NCBI GenBank assembly: GCA_025403435.1
Contig: CM046353.1
Coordinates: 30,220,602-30,284,601, forward strand
Direction: 5' to 3'
From: Artocarpus heterophyllus
Taxonomy: Eukaryota > Streptophyta > Magnoliopsida > Rosales > Moraceae
DNA: 64,000 nucleotides
Part shown: piece after piece, positions 22,811 through 34,032 of the stretch
Layout of the letters: the number at the start of each line of letters is the position of its first letter
Position numbering within the stretch: position 1 is the first letter of the stretch
Position numbers and translations under genes: made by a program
The notes under the pieces: model-generated
What the model was told of the DNA's origin: nothing
The model's input: only the letters and a program-made list of their open reading frames with translations
The model's database searches: none

Positions 22811-23470
22811 AAAGGCAAATGAGATGTGTCTCTTAATCCATATCCCTCCAAATTCTTCTCGAAAACTTTGATTGGTAATGTCTTCAAAAATGGATTTACT
22901 AGGTTGTCTTTTGACGCAATCTTCAATACTGTCACGTCACCTTTGTGGTGTATATCTTGAACCAGATATTACGTTCTCTCTACATGCCTCATGCCTTGTG
23001 GTTTCTTGACTCTTTGATGTTTACGGTTGCTGCGTTGTTGTCACCATACAATATAATTGGCTCATCCATATCTAAAACAACTTCTAGATTTGTCAAGAAT
23101 TTCTAGAGCTAGATTGCTTCCATGGATGCTTCACAAGTAGCCATGTATTCAACCTCCATTATCGAGTTAGAAACACACTCTTGTTTCACACTCATCTAGA
23201 CAACAGCTCCTCCACCAAGAGTGAACTTGTACCTTCAATCATCCTTATCTAATTGAAAATCAAAATCAATGTAACTGTTGAGAGACAAATTTACACCAGA
23301 ATACACAAGCATATAGTTTCTCATTCTCCAAAGATACTTGAGAATGCACTTAACAGACATTTAGTGATCAAATCCTAGATTTGACTGAAACTTACTTGCT
23401 ATCCCAATTTCATAGTACATGTTAAGTTTAGTACACTACATAGCATACATTATGCTTCCAACTGTCGATG
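22811..23470 (-). pseudogene. Copia RNase H and RT tail (element 3)
   Basis: The minus strand shows the end FLKTLPIKVFEKNLEGYGLRD directly before the LTR, then upstream the copia RNase H with CD/SNN-type CYGDNNAA and MEVEYMATCEAS-like segments and a YIDFDFQLDKDD-like stretch near 23260. Stops are frequent. No polypurine tract is recognisable between the coding end and the LTR. Confidence 0.72.
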
Positions 23471-24300
23471 CATGAGGAAAACGACTCATCTCTTCTTCCT
23501 CTTGAGGTTTCTTTGGACACTGTTCTTAAGAGAGATGAATACCATGCCTAGAAGGCAAATTCCTTCTCTTAGAGTTATACATCCCATATTTGACAAGCAT
23601 CTTATGAATATATATACATTGAGATAATGCCAAAAGTTTCTTCTTACGATCCTAGATGAGTTGGATCCCAAGCGCATAGCTTGCCTTTCCCAAATCTTTC
23701 ATTTGAAATTGACTGGCTAGCCATTCCTTTACTTGTGACATTAATTCCTTATCGTTTCTAATGAGCAAGAGGTCATCAACATATACTAAAAGACCATCTT
23801 CTTTTCTTTAATGCTCTTGTAGACATATCGTTTATCACGGTTTTGTTCAAAACCATCAGACTTAATAGCCTCATCAAATTTAATGTTCTAGGATCTAGAA
23901 GCTTACGCAAGTCTATAATGGACCTTTATAGCTTGCAAACTTTCTACTCTTGGCCTGCAGCAATGAAACCCTCTGGTTGCACTATATAGATACTTTCTTC
24001 AAGATGGCCATTCAGAAACACTGTCTTCACATCCATTTTCCATATTTCGTAGTCATAATACGTAGCAAAGGACAAGAGTATCATAATGGACTTTAGCTTA
24101 GCAACTAGGGAGAAGTTATCTTCATGGTCAATATCCTCACTCTGGGTGTAACCCTTGGCTACTAGTCTTGCCCTGAAAGTCTCTGCTTTCTCATCCACTC
24201 CTCTCTTTCTCTTGTAGATTCGTTTGCATGCAAACGATTTTACCTTTTCATGAAGATCAATAAGTTCTCAGACTGAGTTAGAATACATGGATTCCATCTC
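23471..24300 (-). pseudogene. Copia reverse transcriptase (element 3)
   Basis: At 23944-24198 is DEKAETFRARLVAKGYTQSE, then MDVKTVFLNGHLEESIYIVQPEGF, the RT fingers and first catalytic aspartate. The catalytic box LVYVDDLLL is intact at 23772-23783. The distal part (23486-23677) gives the LGS..KKLLALSQ..YI-type stretch. The frames are separated by stops and shifts. The wording of the motifs is closer to element 1 than to elements 2, 4 and 7. Confidence 0.83.
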
Positions 24301-25560
24301 AAGTTTCATGGCTTCTAGCCACTTCTCTTTGTTAGAATCTTCCATTGCCAACTAGTAAGTCAATGGATCTTCCTAATTGTCACTTATAGTGACTAGCTGT
24401 AACAAGAGGGTAATCTAATTTCACTCCCACTATGATGATGCACCGGAGCTATTTAACTAAAAGTTGTGGCCTCTTCGGTTTTCCATTCGACAACTCTTAC
24501 TGGCTTGTTGATAACTCTTGTTGACTGTGGGCCGATCTGATAAGCAAGTAACTCTTCTAGAACTATTTTTCTCTCGGTTTGAAATATTTCATATAGTAAT
24601 GATCAAGAAAGGTGGCATTTGCCGATATAAATTCCTTCTTATCTTTTGGACCATAGAACATACTTTCTCTTGTACCTTGAGGATATCCTACAAAGATGTA
24701 GACTTCCGAATGAGGTTCCAACTTTTTGATCTTAGCCTTTAAAACATTTGCCGGACACCCCCGTATGCAGATGTGTTGGAAACTAGGTTTTCAGCCATTC
24801 CATAATTCTAGAGTCATCTTAGGTATAGAATTAGATGGAACCAAGTTTGGAATATAAACTGCAGTTCTTAAGGCATGTCCCTAGAAGGATGTGGGTGGAG
24901 AAGAATAACTTAACATTGATCTTATCATGTCAAGTAGGGTTCAATTTCTCCTTTCGACAGCACCATTTTGTTGTGGTGTTCTAGGGGTAGTAAGTTGTGA
25001 AACTATTCCGCTTTTCATCAAAAAATTGTGAACTCTATGTCCAGATACTCGCCACCTCTATCTGATTAAAGCATCTTTATTTGCTTCCCTAATTGTTTTC
25101 AGCTTCCGCTCGAAATTCTTGAACTTTTCAAAAGTGTCAGATTTCCTGTGCATTAGGTACGCATAACTATATCTAGAATAAGCATCAATAAATGTGATGA
25201 AATATTAATATCTGCTTCTAGCTTGGATGTTTAAAGGTTCACATACTTTGGTATGTATCAACTCGAGAGGCTCCTTGGCTCTTGTACCTTTAGCTGGGAA
25301 AGTTCTCCTGGTCATCTTACCTTCCAAACGAGAGATCAGACTAGGAGTTCACTAACTTTTAGTTCCCTCAAAAGACCATCCTTTACTAGTCTTTCAATCT
25401 TGTTTAGGTTGATATCTCCAAGTCTAAAATTCCATAGAAATATGTTATTTTTATGAGAAATGTTTTGCTTTTTATTCTTAGGTTCAGCTACTTTGAACAA
25501 TTCAGTATTAAGCAGTGGTTCAGGATTAGGTTTAATAAATTATAAATTATCATTTAGTTT
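24301..25560 (-). pseudogene. Copia integrase region (element 3)
   Basis: Homologous in order to 6171-6775 of element 1 and 11801-13060 of element 2. Recognisable are the complement of the TTPQQNG..ER segment near 24960-25000, an intact stretch coding CIRGCPANVLKAKIKKLEP-like sequence near 24720-24780, the DYSRYSYAYLMHRKSD-like segment near 25140-25180, and the GAG-pre-integrase LGDINLNKIERL-like segment near 25380-25420. No frame stays open for more than about 70 codons. Confidence 0.75.
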
Positions 25561-25900
25561 TTTAGAACATATATTGAAACAATTATTTTAAATAGAAACA
25601 ATTTAATTATCAAAAGAAACTTTAAATAATTATTCATTTAATCTAGAAATAGAAATCAAAATTTCTTCTAAATCTTGGAATAAACTAAACATTGTTCCAA
25701 AATAAAAATTTACTCTTGAACTAAAGTCTAACTTCTCCCATTACTTTTGCCAAAATCCTAGCTCCATTGCCTACGACTATCGTGTATTTCCATCAAGAAG
25801 CTCCCGCAAAAGAACTAATACTCTGTAACGAAGAACAAAAATAGTTAGTGGCTCTTGAGTCAATTACCCAAGTTGAGAACTCATTCTCTACAGCACATGT
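25561..25900 (-). pseudogene. Copia protease remnant (element 3)
   Basis: The minus strand reads ENEFSTWVIDSRATNYFCSSLQ. The retropepsin active site, normally DSGA, is DSRA at 25850-25861, a GGA-to-AGA change that should inactivate it. The same change is seen independently in element 7 (60397-60410). The rest (25561-25730) is decayed. Confidence 0.75.
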
Positions 25901-26556
25901 TTATAAAACAAGTAAATCACATTTACCTTGGTTCTTTTTTTTCTTAGTTATCGGCTTTCCAACATCTTTTTTCTTCCTTTTGTTTGGATTGGAAGAAATG
26001 GCTTCAGTAACTTTTGCTTCAAGAGTCTTTACACCCTAAACAGATTCATATTTCTAGAGCTCGTTCATCAGTTGAGTAAGCTCTATGTGCATATTGTTCA
26101 TGACATTGTTAGTCTCAAACTATTGGAAGGTGGGACTTAGACTCTCTAAGATCATTTTCATCTTTGCACCCTTATCTATGGTCGCTCCATTAAGCTCAGC
26201 CTCATGAAGATGGTTAATCATAGTGAGCACATGGTTGCGAATAGGTGTGACGGGCATCATCTTGTTATTCATCAACAACTTCATGGCATCAAGAAGTGCC
26301 TTTTCATTTGTTTGCCTAAACATCCCATCAAGTGACTGCATTATCTCATAAGTAGTGTTTATATTCTCATGCTTTTTATGAAGCACTTTAGACATACTAG
26401 CTAACAAGTAGCTTTTGACTTTTTGGTTGGCATTTTGCCAACAAGAATATTCCTCTTAGGCAGCTCTTGTTGTGTTAGTTGCAGAGATTAGAGAACACTC
26501 CTCCTATATGACAAAGTCATAGTCATCATTTATGAGCATTATTTTCGTGTTACTTT
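25901..26556 (-). pseudogene. Copia gag C-terminal half (element 3)
   Basis: An open stretch (26120-26407) reads ASMSKVLHKKHENINTTYEI, MFRQTNEKALLDAMKLLM, NHVLTMINHLHEAELNGATI and MKMILESLSPTFQ, the helical UBN2-type capsid of plant copia gag. It is related to the gag of elements 2, 4, 6 and 7 but clearly diverged. The N-terminus is missing: at 26557 a 1b LTR in the opposite orientation cuts it off. Confidence 0.82.
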
Positions 26557-27789
26557 TGTTAGGCTAGGTGCCCGAAGGATTAAATGATGTAATAAATTTT
26601 TGGAGACATTTAATCAATAAAAATTTTATTTATATTCATCAAATATTGTACTCTTTATGTTTATTTCTATTGAATATATGATAAGCAATCAAAGGTCTGA
26701 GACTGTCAGTCTAAACCTTTAAGATCGTGCATATGACAAATAGAATATATAGAAGACATGAGTCTTAAAGGTGATAGTCTAGTTGATAAGGTCCACAATC
26801 GAGGGAATAAATTGGGTGCTTTATTCATTCTATGATTATTACATTATCTACATCCATAACATGAGATGACTTGTCTTGGTCATCAGAGTAGGACTCCACG
26901 AGTAGAAACATTCGTATATTGTCATAGGTGACGATATACTGGATTGGGACAAAACTTTGAATTGGTTTAATTAATAATTCTGTTTATTTAAATCAATTCA
27001 CTTTAGACAATCATGTGTGTTGCATCTTAATCCTAAAATGAATCAATAGGCTTGTATTCTTGAATTGTGTCTTTTGATGTACCAAGGGGTGACATCTTAA
27101 ATTAGATAAAGGTACATATGTCGGTACGTTAGAGACATGACTCTTAATTGACATAGACTTGTTATTCAAAGATATTGTATCCATAGGTCTTTTGTAAAGT
27201 TAATGATATTCTCTTATAGGCATTATCCTGTAATTGAAAAATTAGAGTGCTCAACCATTTGGATACACAAGTGTAACCGAATGATATAATATTTATGGAT
27301 AGTAAGTTTTCCAATGGTGAGATAAAGGAATATAAGATAAAATAATTAGGAAAATGAAACAAAATTTATCCTTAAGCCGATTATGAATATCCTATGAGGA
27401 TGTTATACATTATGATATGTTATGGATGAATAGCTTATTGAAGCTTCTTAATTTTTTATAGTTTGTGAGTGTAGCTTTAAGTTTTTAGTGGAATGGTATT
27501 AGAGTTGATAATTATAAAATATATGTATATGGGATATGTTATTTTATAATCATAAAAGCCTGATCTATATAAGTCCATCAGGTCCCCTTTGGTAGTTCAT
27601 AATCATTCTTGTAACGATACGACACGTTTTTTTTACATATTGGTGACTTATGTTAATTATTAGATTTGCTAAAATTTGATAGATTGGATTTAATAATTCA
27701 TATTGGTTTCTTGATTGAATTAATTTTACGAATTAATTTAAGATAAACATGTTGAATTATTTGAATAATATTTTTTTTGATATAGGATT
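26557..27789 (+). mobile_element. 1b-type copia LTR, 5' part
   Basis: It starts TGTTAGGCTAGGTGCCCG and follows the 1b LTR at 43077 along its length. It is interrupted at 27790 by a family-1 LTR in the opposite orientation, and its remaining 3' part is not seen. It contains an antisense reading frame (27162-27362) homologous to the family-1 antisense frames. Confidence 0.82.
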
Positions 27790-29012
27790 TGTTAGAAAAA
27801 TAGTACGCAACGGAATTTTAAAAATTTTTTGTACCAAAGTATTTTTCAAAACATAAGTTTGACACACTATATGCATAAATTAACCAGATCTTACTAACCT
27901 CATAAATGCAGAGAAGCTCCCGTAATCTGTGAAGAGAAGTAACGTTTTAGAAGAGCCTTAACCAACTAGTCTCCTTTGTTATTCTCTATCCACGACCGAT
28001 ATGTGTGTGGGCACACTCGTACAGCTTTTTCACCAGGCAACTCTCCTTCCAACCAATCAAGAAATACCCAAAGCTATAGTTCGTAATTTGTGAACAACAG
28101 CTTTCTAAGGAGTTGCAGAGTCTCGCCAACAAAGTCTCACTCTAGATTTCTCGACTGATTTGAATAACAATGAATCTCACTCCCCTTTATATAGAGGTTG
28201 GGCCCAAGAGTCATTCCTTATCAGATAAAGCCTCAAAAATTCAAATTAGAATTAAATCAAAAACAATATCTAATAAAATCTGCATGGAAATGAGTAATTT
28301 ATTTAATGCTCGCTCTATAGGCCGAACTGGCAGATCGGCCTACCAACTTTGCTCCATCAGCATGCCAAACTCAAAGATTGCCCTGTCGAACTTTCGATAA
28401 ATGATCCCTACAAATCTTTATTTCCCGCCCAAGATTCTTAAGATAGAGCCTTAGTTTTAATTTGAATAACCCAATAGAGAAGTTATCTGATTAAAACAGT
28501 CATATCTAGACAATCTCTAGGAAAATAAATGTTCCTGATAATTCAACAAGTTTATATTGAATTAATTCAAAATTAATAAACATACATGAATTATCTAATC
28601 CTGATAATTCAACAAGTTTATCTTGAATTATTTTATTCACAAAATTAATTCAACCGATAAACAGGCATGAATTATCTGATCCTATCGAATTTTCAGCTAA
28701 TTTGATAATCTGACACAAGTCACTAATTATTGGAAAAGCACGCCGTATCGTTATAGAATTTTTATGAGCTAGTAAAGGGGACCTGATGGACTTATATAGT
28801 TCAAGCTCCCAATAATTATGAAACCCAATATCCCAGATAAACATTTCATAATTATCAACTCCAACGCTACTCCACTAAAAGCTCAGAGCTACACTCTCGA
28901 ACTATTTAGAATTACGAAGCCTGTATAGCTAAGTCTCCATGACATATCATAATGTTTCGTATCTCAATAGGATTATCCAAAATTGGCCCAAGGACAACTT
29001 TTGTCTTACCTT
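27790..29012 (-). mobile_element. Family-1 LTR, truncated
   Basis: It begins TGTTAGAAAAATAGTACG in minus orientation and ends at 29012, where a plus-oriented LTR starts. About 1,220 of some 2,000 bp are kept, with the 5' part of the LTR missing. The TATA region near 28180-28195 and the GC modules at 28300-28395 are present; the modules have lost most CpGs. Confidence 0.85.
28300..28395 (-). repeat. U3 module array in LTR 27790-29012
   Basis: About four decayed modules occur at roughly 22-bp spacing, for example CAGATCGGCCTACC and CATGCCAAAC. Most differences from the intact module are CG to TG or CA. Confidence 0.6.
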
Positions 29013-31035
29013 TGTTAGACATGTATGCCCTCAGGTGTAAAAATGTAATAAGTTTTTGGAGACATTTTTATCAATAAAGAATTTATTTAATGTTTATATA
29101 CCAAATCTTGTCCTCTTTACGTTCATATTTGTTGAATGTATGTTAAGCAAACAATAGTCTGTGACTGTCGATCTAAACCTTAAGAACTGGGCATATGATG
29201 GACAGATTATGTGGAAGACGCGATTCTTAAGGTGATGGTCTAAATCATAAGATCCACAATCGAGGGAATAAAGTTGGGTACTTTACTCATGTAAAGATTG
29301 TTATGTTGTCTATATCCCTATTGGAGATGGTTTGCCTTGACCATCGGAGGTGGACTCTGTAAATAGAAACATTGGCACGTTGTCATAGGCGACGTTGTGT
29401 TGGATTGCGACATAAAGTGAATTGATTTGGATTAATAATTCTATCTCGCTAAATCGATTCACTTTAGACAATCATTTGTATTGTATCTTAATCCTGAGAT
29501 GAATAGTGGGCCCATTGTCTTGAATTGTGTCTTTTGATGTACCAAAGGGTGACATCTATATCTTAATAGTAGTATGCATGCCGGTATGTTGGAAGCATGA
29601 CTCTTGATAGCGTAGACCTGTTATTTATAAATATGGAATCCATAGCTCCTCTTTAGGGGTAGTGATATCCTCTTATATGCATTATCCTATAATTGAAAAA
29701 CTAGAACGCTCAACAATTTGGATACATAGGTGTAACCGAATGGTATACTGTCTTTGGATGGTAAGTTTTTTGATGGTGAGATAATGGAACATAAGATAAA
29801 AATAATCGAGAACGTAAGATAGAACTTGTCCTTAAGCCAATTATGGATAATCCTATGGGGATACGATACACTATGATATGTCATGGAGACTTAGCTATAC
29901 AGGCTTCGTAATTCTATGTAGTTCGAGAGTGCATCTCCAAGCTTTTAGTGGAGTAGTATTGGAGTTGATAATTATGAAATGTACATCTGGATATTGGGTT
30001 TCATAATTATCGAGAGCTTGAACTATATAGGTCCAATTGGTCCCCTTTGCTAGCTCATAACATCCTGTAACGATACGACGTGCTTTCCCACCAATTGGTG
30101 ACTTATGCTAGATTTATTAAATTGGTTGAAATTTGGAGAAATCAAATAATTTATGTTATCGGTTTAATTAATTTTGTGATACAATTAATTCAAGATAAAC
30201 TTGTTGAATTATTGAGATCGGATAATTCTTGTCTGTTTATCGATTGATTTAATTTTGACTAAATTAGATCAAGATAAACTTGTAGAATTATTAGGAATTC
30301 ATTTATTTTCTTAGAGATAATCTAGATAAAGTTGTTTTAATCAGATGACCTTTCTATTGGGTTATTTGAATTAAAACTGAGACTTTATCTGATAGAATCT
30401 CAGGTGGAAAATAAAAGATTCATTGGGATATTTTTCGATAGTTTGGCATGTCGATCCTCAAGTTCAGCCTGTCGATGGGGCCTATTCAGCCTACCAATCA
30501 TCCTAATCAGTTTGCCAATGAGCGAAGGATAAGATCGCATATTTTTACATGGATCTTATCAGATATTGATCTGAATTTGATTCTGATTCAAATTTTGAGA
30601 CCTAATCTGATAAGGACTGACCCTGGACCCAGCCTCTATAAATAGGGAGTAAGTCACATAAGTTTTTTAGATCAATTGAGAGATTAAGAGTGATACTCTA
30701 CTGGTAAGAATCTTGAAACTCCCTGAGAGCTCTTGTTCACAAATCACAAACACTAGCTTTGGGTTCTTTGAATTCGTTGGAAGGAGAGTCACCTAGAGGA
30801 AGAGCTGTACGTGTAAGCCCACACTCACTCCGATCATGGATAGAGAATAGCAATGAAGACCAGTTGGTTGAGGCTCTTCTGGAGCGTTACTTCTCTTCAC
30901 AAAATGTGCGAGTTCTTCAGCATTCAAAGGTTAGTAAGATCTGGTTAATTTATGCATATAGCCTGTCAAACTTGTGTTTTATAAAATACTCTGATATAAA
31001 ATTTTAAAATTCCACTACATACTATTTTTCTAATA
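29013..31035 (+). mobile_element. Family-1 5' LTR with adjoining PBS
   Basis: This 2,023-bp LTR starts TGTTAGACATGTATGCCC and ends TTTTTCTAATA (CCAACA decayed at both C positions). A tRNA-Met PBS follows one base later, so this is a 5' LTR rather than a solo LTR. It is inserted into the minus-oriented LTR at 27790. It carries an array of four or more GC modules (30430-30520), the 33-bp palindrome (30528-30560), a TATA box (30637-30647), the sense R/U5 frame (30759-31007) and the antisense U3 frame (29687-29884). Confidence 0.92.
30430..30520 (+). repeat. U3 module array in LTR 29013-31035
   Basis: Four to five decayed modules (TTTGGCATGTCGATC, TTCAGCCTGTCGATG, TTCAGCCTACCAATC, CAGTTTGCCAATG) occur directly upstream of the 33-bp palindrome. 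Confidence 0.65.
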
Positions 31036-31036
31036 A

Positions 31037-31050
31037 TTGGTATTAGAGCC
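31037..31050 (+). other. Primer-binding site (tRNA-Met)
   Basis: TTGGTATTAGAGCC differs by one C-to-T change from the plant initiator tRNA-Met complement. Confidence 0.85.
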
Positions 31051-31525
31051 TTGATTTTTATATAAATTTACAAGTTTGTGATCTTACTATATGTATAAAT
31101 TTTGTGATCTTAATCTCACCTATGCTTGAATTTAATTTTATAGAGAGTTGGCACTCTAGGTTTCTATATATTATATATGCTGTCATGGATTATGCGATGA
31201 ATGTTCATTAATTAATTATGGTTGATTGAATGGTTATTTAAATATTTATTAATTAATTAATTCATACCGGTTATGGTTTCTTAGAGGTTAGAATGTGTAT
31301 CTAAGCTTTTCATGTAATTAGATGACGGACTATCATCTCTGTCTATGAATTATTATTTATTTTTAAATTTGTAAGAATTTTGTAATTAAAAAATTATTCA
31401 GAGAAGATAGATCTAGAAGATTAATGATGACGCCCCTAGGTATCTCCTGAGTCTCTAATTTTATGTTTTTGAATTGTTGAAGATAAAATTGATGAATTGC
31501 ATTAAAAGTTGTATTTTTTGGAATG
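31051..31525 (+). other. 5' leader fragment of the element at 29013
   Basis: It matches the leader after the PBS at 55534 (GTTTGTGATC, TTAATTAATTATGGTT, AGAGGTTAGAAT, GACGGACTATCATC, then TTTATGTTTTTGAATT). It stops near 31525, just before the position where the GC-module array lies in the other leaders. No gag-pol follows. Confidence 0.75.
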
Positions 31526-32149
31526 GGTGATGATGAAACTATAAAAGTGTATATTTTACAAGGTTTAAATCATTTATTTATGCTTTTATTTCTCATTAAA
31601 TCCTCTAATTAATAACATTCTTGTGTTAATAAGTATTTTTCTATCTTAGTGTGAAAATGTGTTTAAAAATATGTTTTTAGTGTGTTTTATGTTTAATACT
31701 ATTTTTGGTAATTTTTAGAGTCGTTTCGTTGTGTTAAATAAGTGTTTAGTTTGTAAATAGTTAAAACCATAAAAATAATGTGCGGTTATTTTATTTTGAG
31801 TTTTAATGTGTTTGATAGCATGTTTTAAGTTTGTAAATATGTCCTACTATATTTTTAGTAATTTCTAAAAATATTTCTAAGTCATAAAAATCATATCTAT
31901 GCTAAACCAAAAAAGACTAGAAATTTTATAAGTTCTTATCTATTTTTAATTAATTTTGTGTGTTTTAATGTAAAATAAATATTTTAATATTCTTATAAAT
32001 ATTATGTTTGTAAAATAATTAATTTTAGTGTGTTTGTGAATTTTAGATTTAAAATTTGGAGGAAAAACAGAGCAAAATGGTGCAAAAAGGAACAAAATCG
32101 GACATCAAATGCATAAAAAAATTAAAAAAATCAAATTTTGAAAATTGGA
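31526..32149. other. Unassigned AT-rich DNA
   Basis: Very AT-rich, with repeated TTTTAGTGTGTTT-like words. I see no coding potential or recognisable terminus. It grades into GGAGGAAAAACAGAGC and then the GC-richer patch, a texture seen in Athila-type LTRs, but I cannot assign it. Confidence 0.4.
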
Positions 32150-32675
32150 AGAAACATGGCGTGTTTCTGGCCCTTCGATGAGCTGCCAAATCGATCCAAA
32201 TCATCTGTATGTTAGCACGTCATCCATTACGTCGGTGAGTTTTAGCAATGCGGCCCACGTGTCGATCTGTGATTCGCGAGTGTATTACACGCGCAAACAG
32301 CTCTCACGCACGTCAGAGAGTGATTCAGGCCTTGTCCAATTATGTGCGTTCGTTTCAACGTGCAGCCGTTCTTCCAGCCGCTGGATCGAATGACGCTGAC
32401 CAATCTAATGGTCTTTGTTTGTGGGCCACACAGCCCCACCTGGGCCCTTTTTTGCGTTCGTTTAGGAGCTGTTGGATTGCATGTTCAATGGTCTAGATCG
32501 CACCTGACTGAAGCTTCCAGCAGTCGCGCCACAGAGAATCTCAGCGAGATTCGCACACACTGATGAAGGCCCAACGCGAAGAAAAAGAGAGGGAAATTTG
32601 GATCATTATGATCCGTTTTTCAATGCTTGAATAGTATAAATAATTGAAAGAATCTCTCAATAGTAATCTTAAGGC
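32150..32675 (+). promoter_or_regulatory. GC-rich, CpG-containing patch with TATA-like box before the gap
   Basis: It is markedly richer in G+C and CpG than its surroundings (for example CGATTCGCGAG, CACGCGC, CAGTCGCGCC). Two ACGTG cores occur (near 32255), and about 380 bp further on there is AGTATAAATAATTG (32630-32643). Overlapping reading frames on both strands (32145-32496) have no recognisable domain and look like chance products of few stops. The best reading is a U3/R segment of a gypsy LTR or an unrelated promoter; the gap hides what follows. Confidence 0.35.
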
Positions 32676-32775
32676 NNNNNNNNNNNNNNNNNNNNNNNNN
32701 NNNNNNNNNNNNNNNNNNNNNNNNNNNNNNNNNNNNNNNNNNNNNNNNNNNNNNNNNNNNNNNNNNNNNNNNNNN
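32676..32775. other. Assembly gap (100 N)
   Basis: Exactly 100 N, so the true gap size is probably unknown. Confidence 0.99.
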
Positions 32776-33658
32776 TATATAATATATGAATATCGCTTTT
32801 CATGTAAATCGAAATCTTGCATCCTTTTTTTTACGTTAACGAGATTCTTAACGTATATTCTATATATATATATATATTCAAAATTCACGTAGTAATACAT
32901 GATTCAAAGTTTAAAAAATAAAATAAAAAAGGATAAGGAATATAGAGTATATCATTTCCCTATATATCTAATATGGTAGTTATTTCAAATTAAAATAAAT
33001 TAAAACTATTTGAAAAATAACTAACTACTCAGATATAAAATGGTAGAGATAAAGTTATCTCTATCAATTTTTTTTCACGTAATTTTTGCAGAATACTCAG
33101 AGAGAAAAACTGAGAGTTCTTTTCTGAAAAAAAAAGGTTTGTTATCTCATGTGTTGAGTACATAACAGATCCACAAAAGTGTGAGGTTAATTCGTTCTTG
33201 TAGTTTGACGCCCACACGTCTTTCCATTGGTGTATAGGCCTTACTTGAAAGATCGTAGTGTCAAAGAGAAAAGCTAGGATACCCTGATAGGTCCTCAAAA
33301 GGTTGAAAAAATTCTCAAAGTTTTCTATTATTAATTAAAATTATATAGCTATTTTTGATGAACTATGTTTTCAGAAATTTTTTCTTTGTCAATAATCTGT
33401 TCCTTCCACTGCTTTTCATATTTAATTCCAACACTTAGTTCTTAGGTAGTAGTATAAATTTTTGTGTATTTGAACATACGATGTGTTGTAAACTTTAGGT
33501 ATATAATATGTGTTGTAAAAATTTTAAGTTAAATGTAATTATTTGATTTTATAATCAGAGCCTCGAATTAATGGATAAAAAACAAAATTGGCCATCCCAT
33601 GGGTAATTAGAAATTCAGTTTTTAATTTTAATTTTAATTTTAATTTTGACCATTTTAT
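32776..33658. other. Unassigned AT-rich DNA after the gap
   Basis: It contains a short TA run (32860-32876), an inverted GATAAAG/TTATCTC pair near 33050 and (TTTTAA)n at about 33624-33650. No gene or mobile-element terminus was recognised. Confidence 0.4.
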
Positions 33659-34032
33659 GCCACAGTTTCTCGAAAAAACCATTACGTAAGTCTTGAAATT
33701 TGGCTTTTTACTTTTATTTTGACCAATTTTTCATGTCGGTTTATGTACAAAACCATCTTGGAAAATATTAGCTTACACGACAGTTTTTTGAAAAAACCGT
33801 TGTGTAAGCTACAAATTAAACGATAGTTTCTTCAAGAAACTGTCATGTAATCCCAATCTTACACAACAGTTTTTTGACAAAACCATCATGTAAGATACCC
33901 AAAACGTACCCAAATTATATTACGGTAGAAAACCATCGTGTAAGCCTTATTTTGTACTACGACAAAGCATGACATGACAGTTTTTTGACCTTCATGCAAA
34001 CCTTTAACAACTTTTTGCTTTTTGTACTAGTG
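33659..34032 (-). mobile_element. CACTA (En/Spm-type) transposon terminus
   Basis: The segment ends CTTTTTGTACTAGTG at 34032; read on the minus strand it starts CACTAGTACAAAAAGC, a CACTA terminal inverted repeat. The adjoining ~370 bp hold at least four subterminal inverted pairs built from TTACACGACAG-TTTTTT and its complement. The best is a near-perfect 39-bp palindrome at 33771-33809; others are near 33819-33849 and 33858-33894. Such subterminal repeats are the transposase-binding regions of CACTA elements. The opposite terminus and any transposase are absent from the window, so it is a lone end or a truncated element. Confidence 0.78.

Noticed and set aside
32145..32563. Overlapping frames in the GC-rich patch as small genes
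   Set aside because: They occur on both strands in several frames, have no domain, and low stop frequency is expected in GC-rich DNA.
32541..32900. Reading frames that run through the N gap
   Set aside because: The unknown bases are counted as sense codons; there is no real evidence of continuity.
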